DNA from: Epilithonimonas hispanica
GTDB lineage: Bacteria > Bacteroidota > Bacteroidia > Flavobacteriales > Weeksellaceae
Direction of reading: 5' to 3'
NCBI RefSeq assembly: GCF_003385395.1
Contig: NZ_QNUG01000004.1
Coordinates: 86,969 to 150,968, forward strand
DNA: 64,000 bases
Made by a program: the position numbers and the translations under genes. This document shows, piece after piece, positions 17,187-25,213 of the stretch. Every line of letters starts with the position of its first letter. The first letter of the stretch is position 1. A model generated the notes under the pieces. That model saw nothing but the letters and a program-made list of their open reading frames with translations. It did no database searches and was not told where the DNA came from.

Positions 17187-18371
17187 ATGATAAAAAGAAC
17201 TATTTTCTCTTTTATATTAATCGCATCTGTTCAGATTTCCAAAGCACAGACTTTTATACAAGCATATCAAGACAGGGCTAATCAGATTTCTCAAACTAAT
17301 ATCAATACTTATTTGCAAGAATTTGAAGCTCTCGGAGTAAAAAGAACCGGAACGACTCAAAATACTAATGCGTTCAATTGGTTAAAAACCAAATACACAG
17401 CTTTAGGTTATACAACAGCAGATTTTTTTGAACATTCTTGGACAGCAAGTGGCTATTCTTCTAAAAACCTTATCGTTACCAAAACGGGAACTCTTTATCC
17501 CAATAAATTTGTGATTGTCTGCGGACATTTTGATTCGATCAATGGTCCGGGAACTAATGACAACGGAAGCGGAACTTCTATCATTTTGGAATTAGCAAGA
17601 ATTTTAAAAGACATCCCAACTGAGTATTCTATCAAGTTCATTCATTTCTCCGGCGAAGAACAAGGTCTCTTGGGTAGTTCAAGATATGTCTCTCAAGTAG
17701 TCAATGGAACAAATCCCAAAATGGATATCAAGGTTGTAGTAAATCTGGATCAAGTCGGAGGATTAGCATCAAAAGCGAATACCAAACTTTACCATGATAA
17801 AGATCAAAGCAATCCATCAAGCAATAATGCGGCAGCAGCTACTGCAGTTCAGGAATTAGCTAATTGTACTTTATTATATTCTCCATTAGCAGTAGATTTC
17901 GATCCTGCGGAAAGCACAGATTATGTCCCTTTCCAACAGAATGGAGAAATCATCACAGGCTATTGGGAATATGAAGGCGGTTACAACAATCCATATGTCC
18001 ATACAGCCAATGATCTTTTAATCAATATGGATCCTGTTTACGTTTTGAATGTTGGAAAATCCGCTGTGGGTTCTATACAGCATTTTGCAGTAGCTTCTAC
18101 TACGACTTTGGCTGCAGAAGATTCATCAATATCAAAAAAATTGGAATCTGTGAAGTTTTATCCTAATCCAGCTAAGAATATTTTGAATTTGAAAATTGAT
18201 AACTCAGTTAAGAATTTTACATTTGAAATGATTGATATGAATGGAAATCACATTTTGACTAGCAAAGACAATAGTCATCAAATCAATATTTCTCAACTGA
18301 AACCTGGCGTTTATCTTGGAACAATGACCATTGAAAATAATAAGATTACCAAGAAAATTATTATTGAATAA
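17187..18371 (+). CDS. Secreted M28 zinc aminopeptidase with T9SS sorting domain
   Basis: 394 residues. Signal peptide 1-20 (cut near SKA-QT). M28 peptidase domain with dinuclear zinc ligands H114 and D116 (VCGHFDSI), bridging D125 (NDNGSG), catalytic E157 and E158 (FSGEEQG), D188 (NLDQVGG) and the late His in PYVHTANDLL. From about 318 (FYPNPAKNILNLKI) to the end is a type A T9SS C-terminal sorting domain with GVYLGTMTIENNKITKKIII. It is therefore exported through the type IX system and probably surface-bound or released. It stands as its own unit between two matching terminators. Confidence 0.93.
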   Translation: MIKRTIFSFILIASVQISKAQTFIQAYQDRANQISQTNINTYLQEFEALGVKRTGTTQNTNAFNWLKTKYTALGYTTADFFEHSWTASGYSSKNLIVTKTGTLYPNKFVIVCGHFDSINGPGTNDNGSGTSIILELARILKDIPTEYSIKFIHFSGEEQGLLGSSRYVSQVVNGTNPKMDIKVVVNLDQVGGLASKANTKLYHDKDQSNPSSNNAAAATAVQELANCTLLYSPLAVDFDPAESTDYVPFQQNGEIITGYWEYEGGYNNPYVHTANDLLINMDPVYVLNVGKSAVGSIQHFAVASTTTLAAEDSSISKKLESVKFYPNPAKNILNLKIDNSVKNFTFEMIDMNGNHILTSKDNSHQINISQLKPGVYLGTMTIENNKITKKIIIE

Positions 18372-18391
18372 TTAAAATGCTTTCAAATATT

Positions 18392-18420
18392 AATCCTGAG
18401 AAATATCTCGGGATTTTTTA
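18392..18420 (+). terminator. Terminator after first M28 gene
   Basis: AATCCTGAGA with TCTCGGGATT plus T-run; differs from 17134-17165 by one base. Confidence 0.88.
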
Positions 18421-18487
18421 TGATAAATATTGGGATAATAAATCAATCAAAAAACATTAGATTTGTTCTTAATAAAAATTAGAATTT

Positions 18488-19750
18488 GTGTTTTTATCAA
18501 TAACCAAACTAAAACAAGTATCAATACTTTCATTATTAGGAATTTCTACGTTATATTATTCTCAACAAAAATCAAACTCTGAGCAAGTCAATGAAGAGAA
18601 TCTCAAAAAGCATATTTATTATTTGGCTTCCGATGAATTACAAGGAAGACTGACAGGTTCTGAAGGCGAAACAAAGGCTGCTAATTACCTTTCAGCAGAG
18701 TTCAAAAAATTAGGATTAAAGCTTTATGAAGGAAAGGAATTTATCCAAAATTTTGAATATAACGTAAAACTCAATCCTCACGATGATAAAACATCTACAA
18801 CAGTAAAAGGCAAAAATGTAATCGCCGTTCTAGACAACAAAGCTGAGAAAACGATTGTAATTGGCGCACATTACGATCATCTTGGACTTAACGAACACCA
18901 TAATTCGACATTAGCAAACTCGCAAGGCCAAATCCATAATGGTGCTGATGATAACGCTTCTGGAACTGCAGCTGTTTTGGAATTAGCACGTCTATTTTCG
19001 CAAAATAAAACCAAGGAAAACGTCAATTATATTTTCGCTTTGTTCTCAGGCGAAGAAGATGGATTAATGGGTTCTAAAAAATTGGCAGAAACCATCAAAA
19101 CCAATTATCCAAATACCATTTTTATGATTAATATGGATATGGTTGGACGCCTGAATAAAGATAACAATCTAACAGTTGGTGGTGTTGGAACCTCTCCTAT
19201 TCTTCCTGACTTGGTGAAAAAATATAAACCAGAAAGTATTAACTTATCTCTTGATGAATCTGGTGTTGGACCAAGCGATCATACGTCATTTTATTTGAAA
19301 GATATCCCGGTTTTGTTTTTATTTACAGGAACTCATACAGATTATCATAAACCAACTGATGATGCTGAAAAAATTAATTATCCTGGACAAAAAACTATCA
19401 CTAATTATGTTTTCAATTTAGCGAATGCTTTAGGGAATGAGAAAGAAATTCCTTTCACCAAAACCAAAGTTGCCGCAACCAAATCTGTCCCAAAATACAA
19501 AGTAAGTCTAGGAATTATGCCAAATTACGCAGACACCAAAGACGGAATGGGAATCGATGGTGTAATAGATAATAGACCAGCAGCCAATGCTGGAATCCTA
19601 CAAGGCGATATTCTCACAAAAATCGGAACTTGCGAGGTGAAAGAAGTCTATTCTTATATGGATTGTCTGGCAAAAGTGAATTCTGGAGAAGAACATCCTG
19701 TAACCGTAAAACGTAACGGAGAAGAAAAAGTATTCACAGTAAAATTCTAA
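18488..19750 (+). CDS. M28 zinc peptidase with C-terminal PDZ domain
   Basis: 420 residues; the start is uncertain (GTG at 18488 gives a credible signal peptide of about 25 residues). M28 ligands: H128 and D130 (GAHYDHLG), D154 (GADDNASG), E189 and E190 (FSGEEDG), D217 (NMDMVG) and the His in GTHTDYHKPTDD. Residues from about 335 form a PDZ domain (GIMPNYADTKDGMGIDGVID, then NAGILQGDILTKIGTCEV), likely for substrate or peptide binding. No T9SS domain, so probably periplasmic. Confidence 0.9.
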   Translation: MFLSITKLKQVSILSLLGISTLYYSQQKSNSEQVNEENLKKHIYYLASDELQGRLTGSEGETKAANYLSAEFKKLGLKLYEGKEFIQNFEYNVKLNPHDDKTSTTVKGKNVIAVLDNKAEKTIVIGAHYDHLGLNEHHNSTLANSQGQIHNGADDNASGTAAVLELARLFSQNKTKENVNYIFALFSGEEDGLMGSKKLAETIKTNYPNTIFMINMDMVGRLNKDNNLTVGGVGTSPILPDLVKKYKPESINLSLDESGVGPSDHTSFYLKDIPVLFLFTGTHTDYHKPTDDAEKINYPGQKTITNYVFNLANALGNEKEIPFTKTKVAATKSVPKYKVSLGIMPNYADTKDGMGIDGVIDNRPAANAGILQGDILTKIGTCEVKEVYSYMDCLAKVNSGEEHPVTVKRNGEEKVFTVKF

Positions 19751-19757
19751 CCAAATG

Positions 19758-19790
19758 AAAAAACCGATTGAATTATCAATCGGTTTTTTT
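19758..19790. terminator. Bidirectional terminator
   Basis: AAAAAACCGATTG and its complement around AATTAT, with A/T-runs on both sides, between the convergent M28 and AlkB genes. Confidence 0.9.
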
Positions 19791-19795
19791 TATAT

Positions 19796-20404
19796 TTACA
19801 ATTCACGGATTTGGCGAAACGTCAAATTAATTCGAGGTTTCATTGGTCTGTTAGATTTGGCGATACGATGTTCCCAATGGGTTTGCAAATCACCTTTCAT
19901 AACAAGCAAAGAGCCGTGTTGCAAAGGTAAACTATATTTATTCTGATGATTATCTTTTTTTCTAAAATCGAAATTCCTTACTTGCCCAAAACTGACTGAA
20001 GCAATTGCCGGACGATTTCCTAATTCGCTTTCTTTGTCCCGATGCCAAGCGACCGAATCATTACCATCTCTATAAAAATTGAGCAAAACAGAATTAAACT
20101 GATGTCCTGTCAGCTTTTGAATTTTATATTTCAAACCCAGAAGTTCGGGTGTCCAAGCATTGACACTGAACTCATTGCCTCCTAAATGATACGATTTTTC
20201 ATCATCACCGTACCAAGCTGTCAAACGTGGCGTCAGAACTTCTTTATCAAATAATTTCTGTGTACTTTGTTTCCAAGGCACATTTTTTATAAGATTTTTT
20301 TCGATTTCTGTGGCCCTTTCCTCTGACAAAAAATGTTCGGTGTAATCTAATAACTCAGTAGGAAACTGATAATATTCGCCTGCATCAAACAAACTGAGTT
20401 GCAT
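19796..20404 (-). CDS. AlkB-like 2-oxoglutarate/Fe(II) dioxygenase
   Basis: Oxidative repair of alkylated bases in DNA or RNA. Residues numbered from the longer start at 20437: Fe ligands H132 and D134 (WHRDKE) and H190 (HWEHRI), 2-oxoglutarate-binding R202 and R208 (PRINLTFR), and the substrate-lid region NSVLLNFYRDGND. I favour ATG 20404 (MQLSLFDAGEYYQF); the ATG at 20437 would overlap the upstream repressor gene by 11 bases. Co-directional with the S24 repressor gene, so probably damage-inducible. Confidence 0.9.
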   Translation of the reverse strand: MQLSLFDAGEYYQFPTELLDYTEHFLSEERATEIEKNLIKNVPWKQSTQKLFDKEVLTPRLTAWYGDDEKSYHLGGNEFSVNAWTPELLGLKYKIQKLTGHQFNSVLLNFYRDGNDSVAWHRDKESELGNRPAIASVSFGQVRNFDFRKKDNHQNKYSLPLQHGSLLVMKGDLQTHWEHRIAKSNRPMKPRINLTFRQIREL

Positions 20405-20426
20405 ATTTGTGCTATATGTCCTAAAA

Positions 20427-21203
20427 TTATTTTGCATTTGAAACTTTGTTATCCAACTCTTTGATATCTCTTCTAATTTCCAAAAACATATCCTTCAGAT
20501 TATAATTATCAAAATTATCTGGTTCAAAATCCTCAGGAAAAATTCCCGATGCATATTGCCAGATTTCCACAATCTCACTTAACGGAATTTCATAAGGTTG
20601 ATAAAAAGTATTGTCTGCCGAAACTTCGATAGATTTTTTCTTTTGACCTTTGAATCGTTTGTAAGAAATCCCGTCATTCAATGTCACGAAAATGTAGCTT
20701 TTATTAATTTTCAAATCCTCAATATCTTCAACATATTTTCCAATAATAAACGAACCATCTTTGAAAGGAGGCATAGAATCACCTTGTGCAGGAAAAGCTC
20801 TGTACTTTCCATTAGTCAAAAACGGTAAAGAAATTCTCTGAAGACTTTCTATATATTCAGGGTCGCTGTAACCCGACAAATAACCCATCGAAGCTTTTTG
20901 AGGTATGATTTCGATGCTGTTATTTCCTGACTCATCAACTATAATTGGAAGGACAATTCTATTATCCGGCAGATTCATCATTTCTTCCAAAGGATATTTC
21001 CTAATATCCACTGTCAAAAGCAAATCGATACTGATATGAAAGAACTTAGACATTGTAATCAAAACATCGTACGGAGGTTCTGAACGTCCATCTTCATACG
21101 AAACGTATCTCGACCTTGTTATAATTAATGTGTCTGCCAGCTCTTGTTGAGTTGTCATTTTCTTTGCTCTCAAAAACCTGATGTTATCTGAAAAAATAGA
21201 CAT
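20427..21203 (-). CDS. XRE-type repressor with S24 (LexA-like) autocleavage domain
   Basis: About 258 residues from ATG 21203 (MSIFSDNIRFLRAKK). HTH (QQELADTLIITRSRYVSYEDG) at the N-terminus, then an S24 peptidase domain: catalytic Ser in FPAQGDSMPPF, Lys in ISYKRFK, and a candidate cleavage region KASMGYLSGYSD. Such proteins cut themselves when RecA filaments form and so release damage-response genes. It is divergent from umuC, with two candidate operators between, and upstream of alkB. A bacteriophage-type CI-like role is possible but no phage genes are nearby. Confidence 0.88.
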   Translation of the reverse strand: MSIFSDNIRFLRAKKMTTQQELADTLIITRSRYVSYEDGRSEPPYDVLITMSKFFHISIDLLLTVDIRKYPLEEMMNLPDNRIVLPIIVDESGNNSIEIIPQKASMGYLSGYSDPEYIESLQRISLPFLTNGKYRAFPAQGDSMPPFKDGSFIIGKYVEDIEDLKINKSYIFVTLNDGISYKRFKGQKKKSIEVSADNTFYQPYEIPLSEIVEIWQYASGIFPEDFEPDNFDNYNLKDMFLEIRRDIKELDNKVSNAK

Positions 21204-21204
21204 T

Positions 21205-21219
21205 GTTATAATTTGTAAC
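21205..21219. promoter_or_regulatory. Candidate operator O1
   Basis: GTTATAATTTGTAAC, a near-palindrome next to the repressor start codon. It shares 12 of 15 bases with O2. Confidence 0.5.
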
Positions 21220-21237
21220 GACAAATATAATAATAAT

Positions 21238-21252
21238 GTTTTAAAATGTAAC
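21238..21252. promoter_or_regulatory. Candidate operator O2
   Basis: GTTTTAAAATGTAAC, following the same GTTnTAAnnTGTAAC pattern as O1. It lies exactly 33 bp from O1, about three helical turns, so both would be bound on one DNA face. Confidence 0.5.
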
Positions 21253-21281
21253 TAATTTTGACATTAAGAAATTCAATCCAT

Positions 21282-21289
21282 TATTTTTG
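21282..21289 (+). promoter_or_regulatory. -7 box of umuC
   Basis: TATTTTTG ends only 2 bases before the ATG; a TTTG lies at 21257-21260. Transcription would start at or close to the A of the start codon. Confidence 0.5.
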
Positions 21290-21291
21290 AT

Positions 21292-22566
21292 ATGTATGCA
21301 CTCCTAGACTGTAACAATTTTTTTGTTTCCTGCGAAAGAACTCTAGATTCTACGCTAGAGAATCAGCCTGTGGTTGTTTTGTCTAATAATGATGGATGCG
21401 TGGTTTCCAGAAGCAACGAAGCTAAAGCATTGGGAATTCCGATGGGTGCGCCAGCTTTCAAATACAAAGATTTGTTTGCGGAACATAATGTGAAAGCATT
21501 TTCTGCAAAATTTGAACTTTATAATTATTGTAGCCAACAAGTAATGAAAATGGCAAAAAGCTTTGTTTTAGATTATGAAATTTATAGTATTGACGAATTA
21601 TTTCTTGACTTCCACGGTTTCAAATATTTTGATTTGAATCAATATTGTTGTCAAATCAGAAAACAGATTAAAGACGAACTCAAGCTTCCTGTCAGCATCG
21701 GTTTAGCTCCAACGAAAACACTTTGTAAAGTAGCTAATCATATTGTAAAAAAGAATACCGAGAAATATTCCAATGGTGTTTATATAATGGATACAAAAGA
21801 GAAAATTGAATCTGCATTGAAAGATTTGGATATCGGAGATGTTTGGGGAATCGGGAGAAGAACAGCAGCTAAAATGATGGATCACGGTATTTATAAAGCT
21901 TGGGATTTGCTCGATAAACCCGAGATGTGGATTCGGAAAATAATGGGAATCCAAGGTGTTAGAATGATTAATGAACTAAAAGGCATTCCTCAACTAGAAC
22001 TCGATTCTCCGTCTGCAAAAAAATCGATTGTTGTGAGCAGAAGTTTTATGAAAATGCTTACCAACAAAGAAGAAATCGCAGAACGTATAGAAACTTTTGC
22101 AATCTATTGTGCCGAGAAATTAAGGAAACAAAATTCTTGCTGTAAAGTTATCAGTGTTTTTATTCAAACCAACCGATTCCGAAAAGAGTTAGGCGAATAT
22201 AAAGACGGATTTTCTATTGTTTTGCCGAATCCGAGCAGTTCGTCTATTGTTCTGGCAAAGTATGCGAATTCGATTTTTGAAGCGATTTTCAAAGAAGGAT
22301 TTCATTATAAAAAAGCAGGTGTTATGGTTTCAAGTTTTGTTCCAGATAATGAAAGATTGATTAATCTTTTTGAAGAAGACATTGATTCTAAACATATTCC
22401 TATTATGAAAGCCATCGACAAGCTTAATTCAAAATATGGGAAAGATAAAATTCGTCTGGGTGGAATGTCTGGAAAAAACACTTATGGAAGAGCAACACTT
22501 TCGCCAGAATATGAGGAATTTCTGAAGAATAATATCTTGCCCGAAGCCAATTATAGATTTCATTAA
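21292..22566 (+). CDS. umuC: Y-family DNA polymerase (UmuC-like, Pol V type)
   Basis: 424 residues, translesion DNA polymerase. The catalytic acids are D6 (LLDCNNFF), D101 and E102 (IYSIDELFLDF). Other marks: VSNNDGCVVSRS-like finger motif (LSNNDGCVVSRSNEAKALGI), SIGLAPTKTLCKVANH (palm), WGIGRRTAAKM (HhH thumb), and the UmuC-specific C-terminal part ending with RLGGMSGKNTYGRATLSPEYEE. Full length. A separate UmuD gene is absent; the divergent S24 repressor is the only cleavable partner nearby. Confidence 0.94.
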   Translation: MYALLDCNNFFVSCERTLDSTLENQPVVVLSNNDGCVVSRSNEAKALGIPMGAPAFKYKDLFAEHNVKAFSAKFELYNYCSQQVMKMAKSFVLDYEIYSIDELFLDFHGFKYFDLNQYCCQIRKQIKDELKLPVSIGLAPTKTLCKVANHIVKKNTEKYSNGVYIMDTKEKIESALKDLDIGDVWGIGRRTAAKMMDHGIYKAWDLLDKPEMWIRKIMGIQGVRMINELKGIPQLELDSPSAKKSIVVSRSFMKMLTNKEEIAERIETFAIYCAEKLRKQNSCCKVISVFIQTNRFRKELGEYKDGFSIVLPNPSSSSIVLAKYANSIFEAIFKEGFHYKKAGVMVSSFVPDNERLINLFEEDIDSKHIPIMKAIDKLNSKYGKDKIRLGGMSGKNTYGRATLSPEYEEFLKNNILPEANYRFH

Positions 22567-22574
22567 AACAATAT

Positions 22575-22872
22575 TTATTTCACCTTTGGGTATTTTTCTG
22601 GGTCTTGGTTGGTATTGAAAACGGAATAGATATAGATTGCTTTCTCTTGTTCATTTATATCAAAGAAAACCATATAAGGAAAAGATTTAAAAGGCAAAGC
22701 TCTTAATTTTTTATATCGAAATTGGAAGAATGGATTTATTTCTAAAGATTGATAAACTCTTTCTAATTGGCCATCAAAAGATTGTAATACAGATAAGGAA
22801 ATTTCAGAGTAATATTCATAAGCTTGATTTATCCTCTTGCGCTTGGTCTGGAATTACAAGATTATAATTCAT
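22575..22872 (-). pseudogene. ParE/RelE-family toxin, frameshifted
   Basis: Reading from ATG 22872 gives MNYNLVIPDQAQED and then a quick stop. From about 22830 the other frame gives INQAYEYYSEISLSVLQSF and continues through RYKKLRALPFKSFPYMVFFD to YPKVK and TAA 22575-22577, a clear ParE-like toxin body. The length is 298 bases: two missing bases in a GATATAAAT-like spot (now GATAAAT) explain the shift. The start overlaps the antitoxin stop by 11 bases, as in intact modules. Probably inactive, unless the shift is programmed or a sequencing error. Confidence 0.82.
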
Positions 22873-23077
22873 ATTTTTGACGAAGTTTATTCAAAGCTTC
22901 TCTAGCTGGGACAAAATCTTTTTTATCTGATTTCAATCTTTCATCCAAGATTTTTTTCTGTTCGCTAGATAGTTGAAAATCATTTTGTTTTTTTTCATAA
23001 TCTGCTCCAATAATTTCCAAAAATTCTTGAAAAAAAGATTGTTTCTCATCTGGAATAGTAACGTTGTAAGAAATCAT
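22862..23077 (-). CDS. Antitoxin of ParE/RelE-type module
   Basis: A 71-residue hydrophilic helical protein (MISYNVTIPDEKQSFFQEFL, then SSEQKKILDERLKSDKKDF, ending NKLRQKYEL). It matches the small antitoxins placed before ParE-like toxins in Bacteroidota, where the C-terminal half wraps the toxin. It appears intact although its toxin is frameshifted. The gene is alone, with a low-complexity spacer on either side. Confidence 0.75.
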   Translation of the reverse strand: MISYNVTIPDEKQSFFQEFLEIIGADYEKKQNDFQLSSEQKKILDERLKSDKKDFVPAREALNKLRQKYEL

Positions 23078-23177
23078 AATTTAAAATATTTAGAGTACTA
23101 ATTATTGTTTAACGAAATTAACTATAATATAAATCGCAGACAAATATTTGTATTTTGAAAATGAAGTTAATAAACTA

Positions 23178-23206
23178 AAAAAAACGATTACCTCTGCAAT
23201 CGCTTT
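23178..23206 (-). terminator. Terminator of clpS unit
   Basis: On the minus strand a GCGATT...AATCGT stem is followed by a T-run, just after the clpS stop. Confidence 0.65.
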
Positions 23207-23209
23207 ATT

Positions 23210-23512
23210 TTAAACTATTTCTGAACTTAATCCTCTGTCAAGCAACGCCTGATTCATTGGTTTAAGTTTTTCTAATGCGCCTGTTTTAACGGTACATTTT
23301 CCTTTGTAATGAACTAGAATTGTACATTGTTCCGCTTGTTCCAAAGTATGTTCACAAATCTCAATCAAACATTCTATCACAAAATCGAATGTATTGACAT
23401 CGTCATTATGAAGCACCAATTTATACACTTCATCTACTTCTTCCATCACCAATACTTCTTCCTCGTACTGGCGTTTTGGCTGGTCATAAGACTTGTTATT
23501 ATAGATTTTCAT
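23210..23512 (-). CDS. clpS: Clp protease adaptor ClpS
   Basis: 100 residues. Delivers N-degron proteins to ClpA(P). Core YKLVLHNDDVNTFDFVIECL with the N-end-rule binding residues (Asn-Asp pair) and EQAEQCTILVHYKGKCTVKTG match the family. Starts two bases after the CNNM gene stop, in one transcript; no clpA nearby. Confidence 0.94.
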   Translation of the reverse strand: MKIYNNKSYDQPKRQYEEEVLVMEEVDEVYKLVLHNDDVNTFDFVIECLIEICEHTLEQAEQCTILVHYKGKCTVKTGALEKLKPMNQALLDRGLSSEIV

Positions 23513-23514
23513 TT

Positions 23515-24873
23515 TTAAGCTTCTGTAATTTCGTCTGTAATATCTTCAATCAAAGATTTGTTGTAGAACAATTCTACCAATTCCACACTTTTATTCTGCA
23601 TCTTAAGAATCTTAAAATGATAAGCGTCATAATCGAATTCTTGATTTTCTTCTGGAATATCTTGTAACTCATTTAGAATAAATCCTGCTAACGTGTTGTA
23701 TTCTCCTTCTTCAGAAAGCGGAATTTTTCTTGGTAGTTGCTCGTTGATTTCGTCCAACGGTTGCGTTGCCTTTACCCAAAAAGTATTCTCTCCTACTTTG
23801 TCAACGATTTTCTCTTCTTCATCTTCCTCATCTTGGATTTCTCCAACCAACTCTTCCAGAATATCTTCCAGCGTAATAATACCTTCGGTTCCACCAAATT
23901 CATCAATGACAATCGCCATATGTTGTTTCTTGAATTGGAATACTTTCAACAAATCAGAAATTTTCTTGCTTCCCACAACAAAAAACGCTTCTCTCATAAG
24001 CCCTTTCAAATCTTCGTGAGTCAATTCGCCTTTGCTTTTGATGTATTCTCTGATGATTTCTTTGGTATAGAAAATACCTACAATATTATCAATAGAACCT
24101 TCATAAACAGGAATACGAGAATATCCGCTGTCCATTATTTGAGAAATAATTTCTTCCGTGCTATCTTCGATATCGATAGAAGAGATATTTTGTCTCGGAA
24201 TCATAATTTGCTTTGCATTGTGGTCTGTAAAATCAAATGCATTTTTTATGATTTCGTAATTTTCCTCTTCTATTTCTCCGCTGTCAGCAGATTGTTTTAC
24301 CAACAACTGAAGTTCTTCTGTAGAGTGAATATCTTGTTCCGAAGCTGGATGAATTTTAATCACTCTTAAAAATCCATTAGATAATGAATTCATCAACCAA
24401 ATAAATGGACGGAAAACATTGTAAAATAAATGCAACGGATATGCAATGAAAAGTGTTGTAGCTTCAGACTTTCTAATAGCAATCGACTTTGGAACCAATT
24501 CTCCAAAAACAATGTGCATCACAGTAATCAACAAGAAACTACAAACTACAGAGATTGTTGTTACTGTAGCTTCAGCTAATTCTATATTCAATGAATGGAA
24601 AATAGATTCTATGATATGATGCAAAGCGCTTTCTCCAACCCAACCTAACGCCAATGATGCCAGGGTAATTCCTAACTGAGTTGCTGACAAGTAAGCGTCA
24701 AGATTTTTGATAATGTTTTCGGCTTGTTTAGCCATTGTGTTTCCCTCGGCAGCTTTTAACTGGATTTGAGAGTATCGTACTTTGACGATTGAGAATTCGG
24801 CGGCTACGAAAAAGCCATTCAGAAGAACTAAAAATAATGCAATGAGAAGTTTGACTAAACTATCGGGGTCCAT
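23515..24873 (-). CDS. CNNM (DUF21)/CBS/CorC transporter-like protein
   Basis: 452 residues. DUF21/CNNM membrane domain (1-185; segments LLIALFLVLLNGFFVAAEFS, LGITLASLALGWVGE and VCSFLLITVMHIVFGELVPKS), a CBS pair (about 205-325; IMIPRQNISSID and AIVIDEFGGTEGIITLEDILEE), and a C-terminal CorC/HlyC domain (355-440). The family is linked to magnesium/cobalt export; older names call it hemolysin, without support. Forms a unit with clpS. Confidence 0.92.
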   Translation of the reverse strand: MDPDSLVKLLIALFLVLLNGFFVAAEFSIVKVRYSQIQLKAAEGNTMAKQAENIIKNLDAYLSATQLGITLASLALGWVGESALHHIIESIFHSLNIELAEATVTTISVVCSFLLITVMHIVFGELVPKSIAIRKSEATTLFIAYPLHLFYNVFRPFIWLMNSLSNGFLRVIKIHPASEQDIHSTEELQLLVKQSADSGEIEEENYEIIKNAFDFTDHNAKQIMIPRQNISSIDIEDSTEEIISQIMDSGYSRIPVYEGSIDNIVGIFYTKEIIREYIKSKGELTHEDLKGLMREAFFVVGSKKISDLLKVFQFKKQHMAIVIDEFGGTEGIITLEDILEELVGEIQDEEDEEEKIVDKVGENTFWVKATQPLDEINEQLPRKIPLSEEGEYNTLAGFILNELQDIPEENQEFDYDAYHFKILKMQNKSVELVELFYNKSLIEDITDEITEA

Positions 24874-24962
24874 TTAATTTTGTTATATACAATATCTGCA
24901 AAGATAGATATTTTTTTTAATTTGAATTTGTACTGTGTATTAAGTCTGAGAAAATGATTGAA

Positions 24963-25144
24963 ACATTGAATCGCTCGCAGCCCGACTTATCTCCTATTTA
25001 TATATTTTTTCATTTGAATCGATGAATCTCGTTCCTCGATTTGAGCGGAAATCCTTTTTACGCAACGCAGTGGAGTGAAAAGATTGACTTCGTCGAACCA
25101 CTTCGTTAGGTTTGGGAGCGGAGGGCGGATAAAGCTGCCCAAAA
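24963..25144 (+). repeat. Dispersed structured repeat, copy A (with insert)
   Basis: Shares with 30813-30932 the blocks ACATTGAATC, GCAGCCCGACTT, GAGCGGAAATCCTTTTTACG, GGAGTGAAAAGATTGACTTC and GCCCAAAAT. Between the second and third blocks this copy carries about 54 extra bases. AATCCTTTTTAC can pair with GTGAAAAGATT around a GC-rich loop. No convincing gene: the 84-codon minus-strand frame across it runs into atpG. This and the atpG terminator account for the 24874-25213 gap. Confidence 0.75.
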
Positions 25145-25147
25145 TAA

Positions 25148-25182
25148 TAAAAAGCACTGAAGTTTGACCTCCAATGCTTTTT
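25148..25182 (-). terminator. Terminator of atp operon
   Basis: AAAAAGCA(C)TG pairs with CA(A)TGCTTTTT downstream of the atpG stop. Confidence 0.7.
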
Positions 25183-25213
25183 ATAACTAACTACTAACTT
25201 TAACTTATTTTTC

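Noticed and set aside
23737..24369. 210-codon plus-strand ORF inside the CNNM gene
   Set aside because: Antisense shadow of a conserved coding region, Phe/Asn-rich, no start context.
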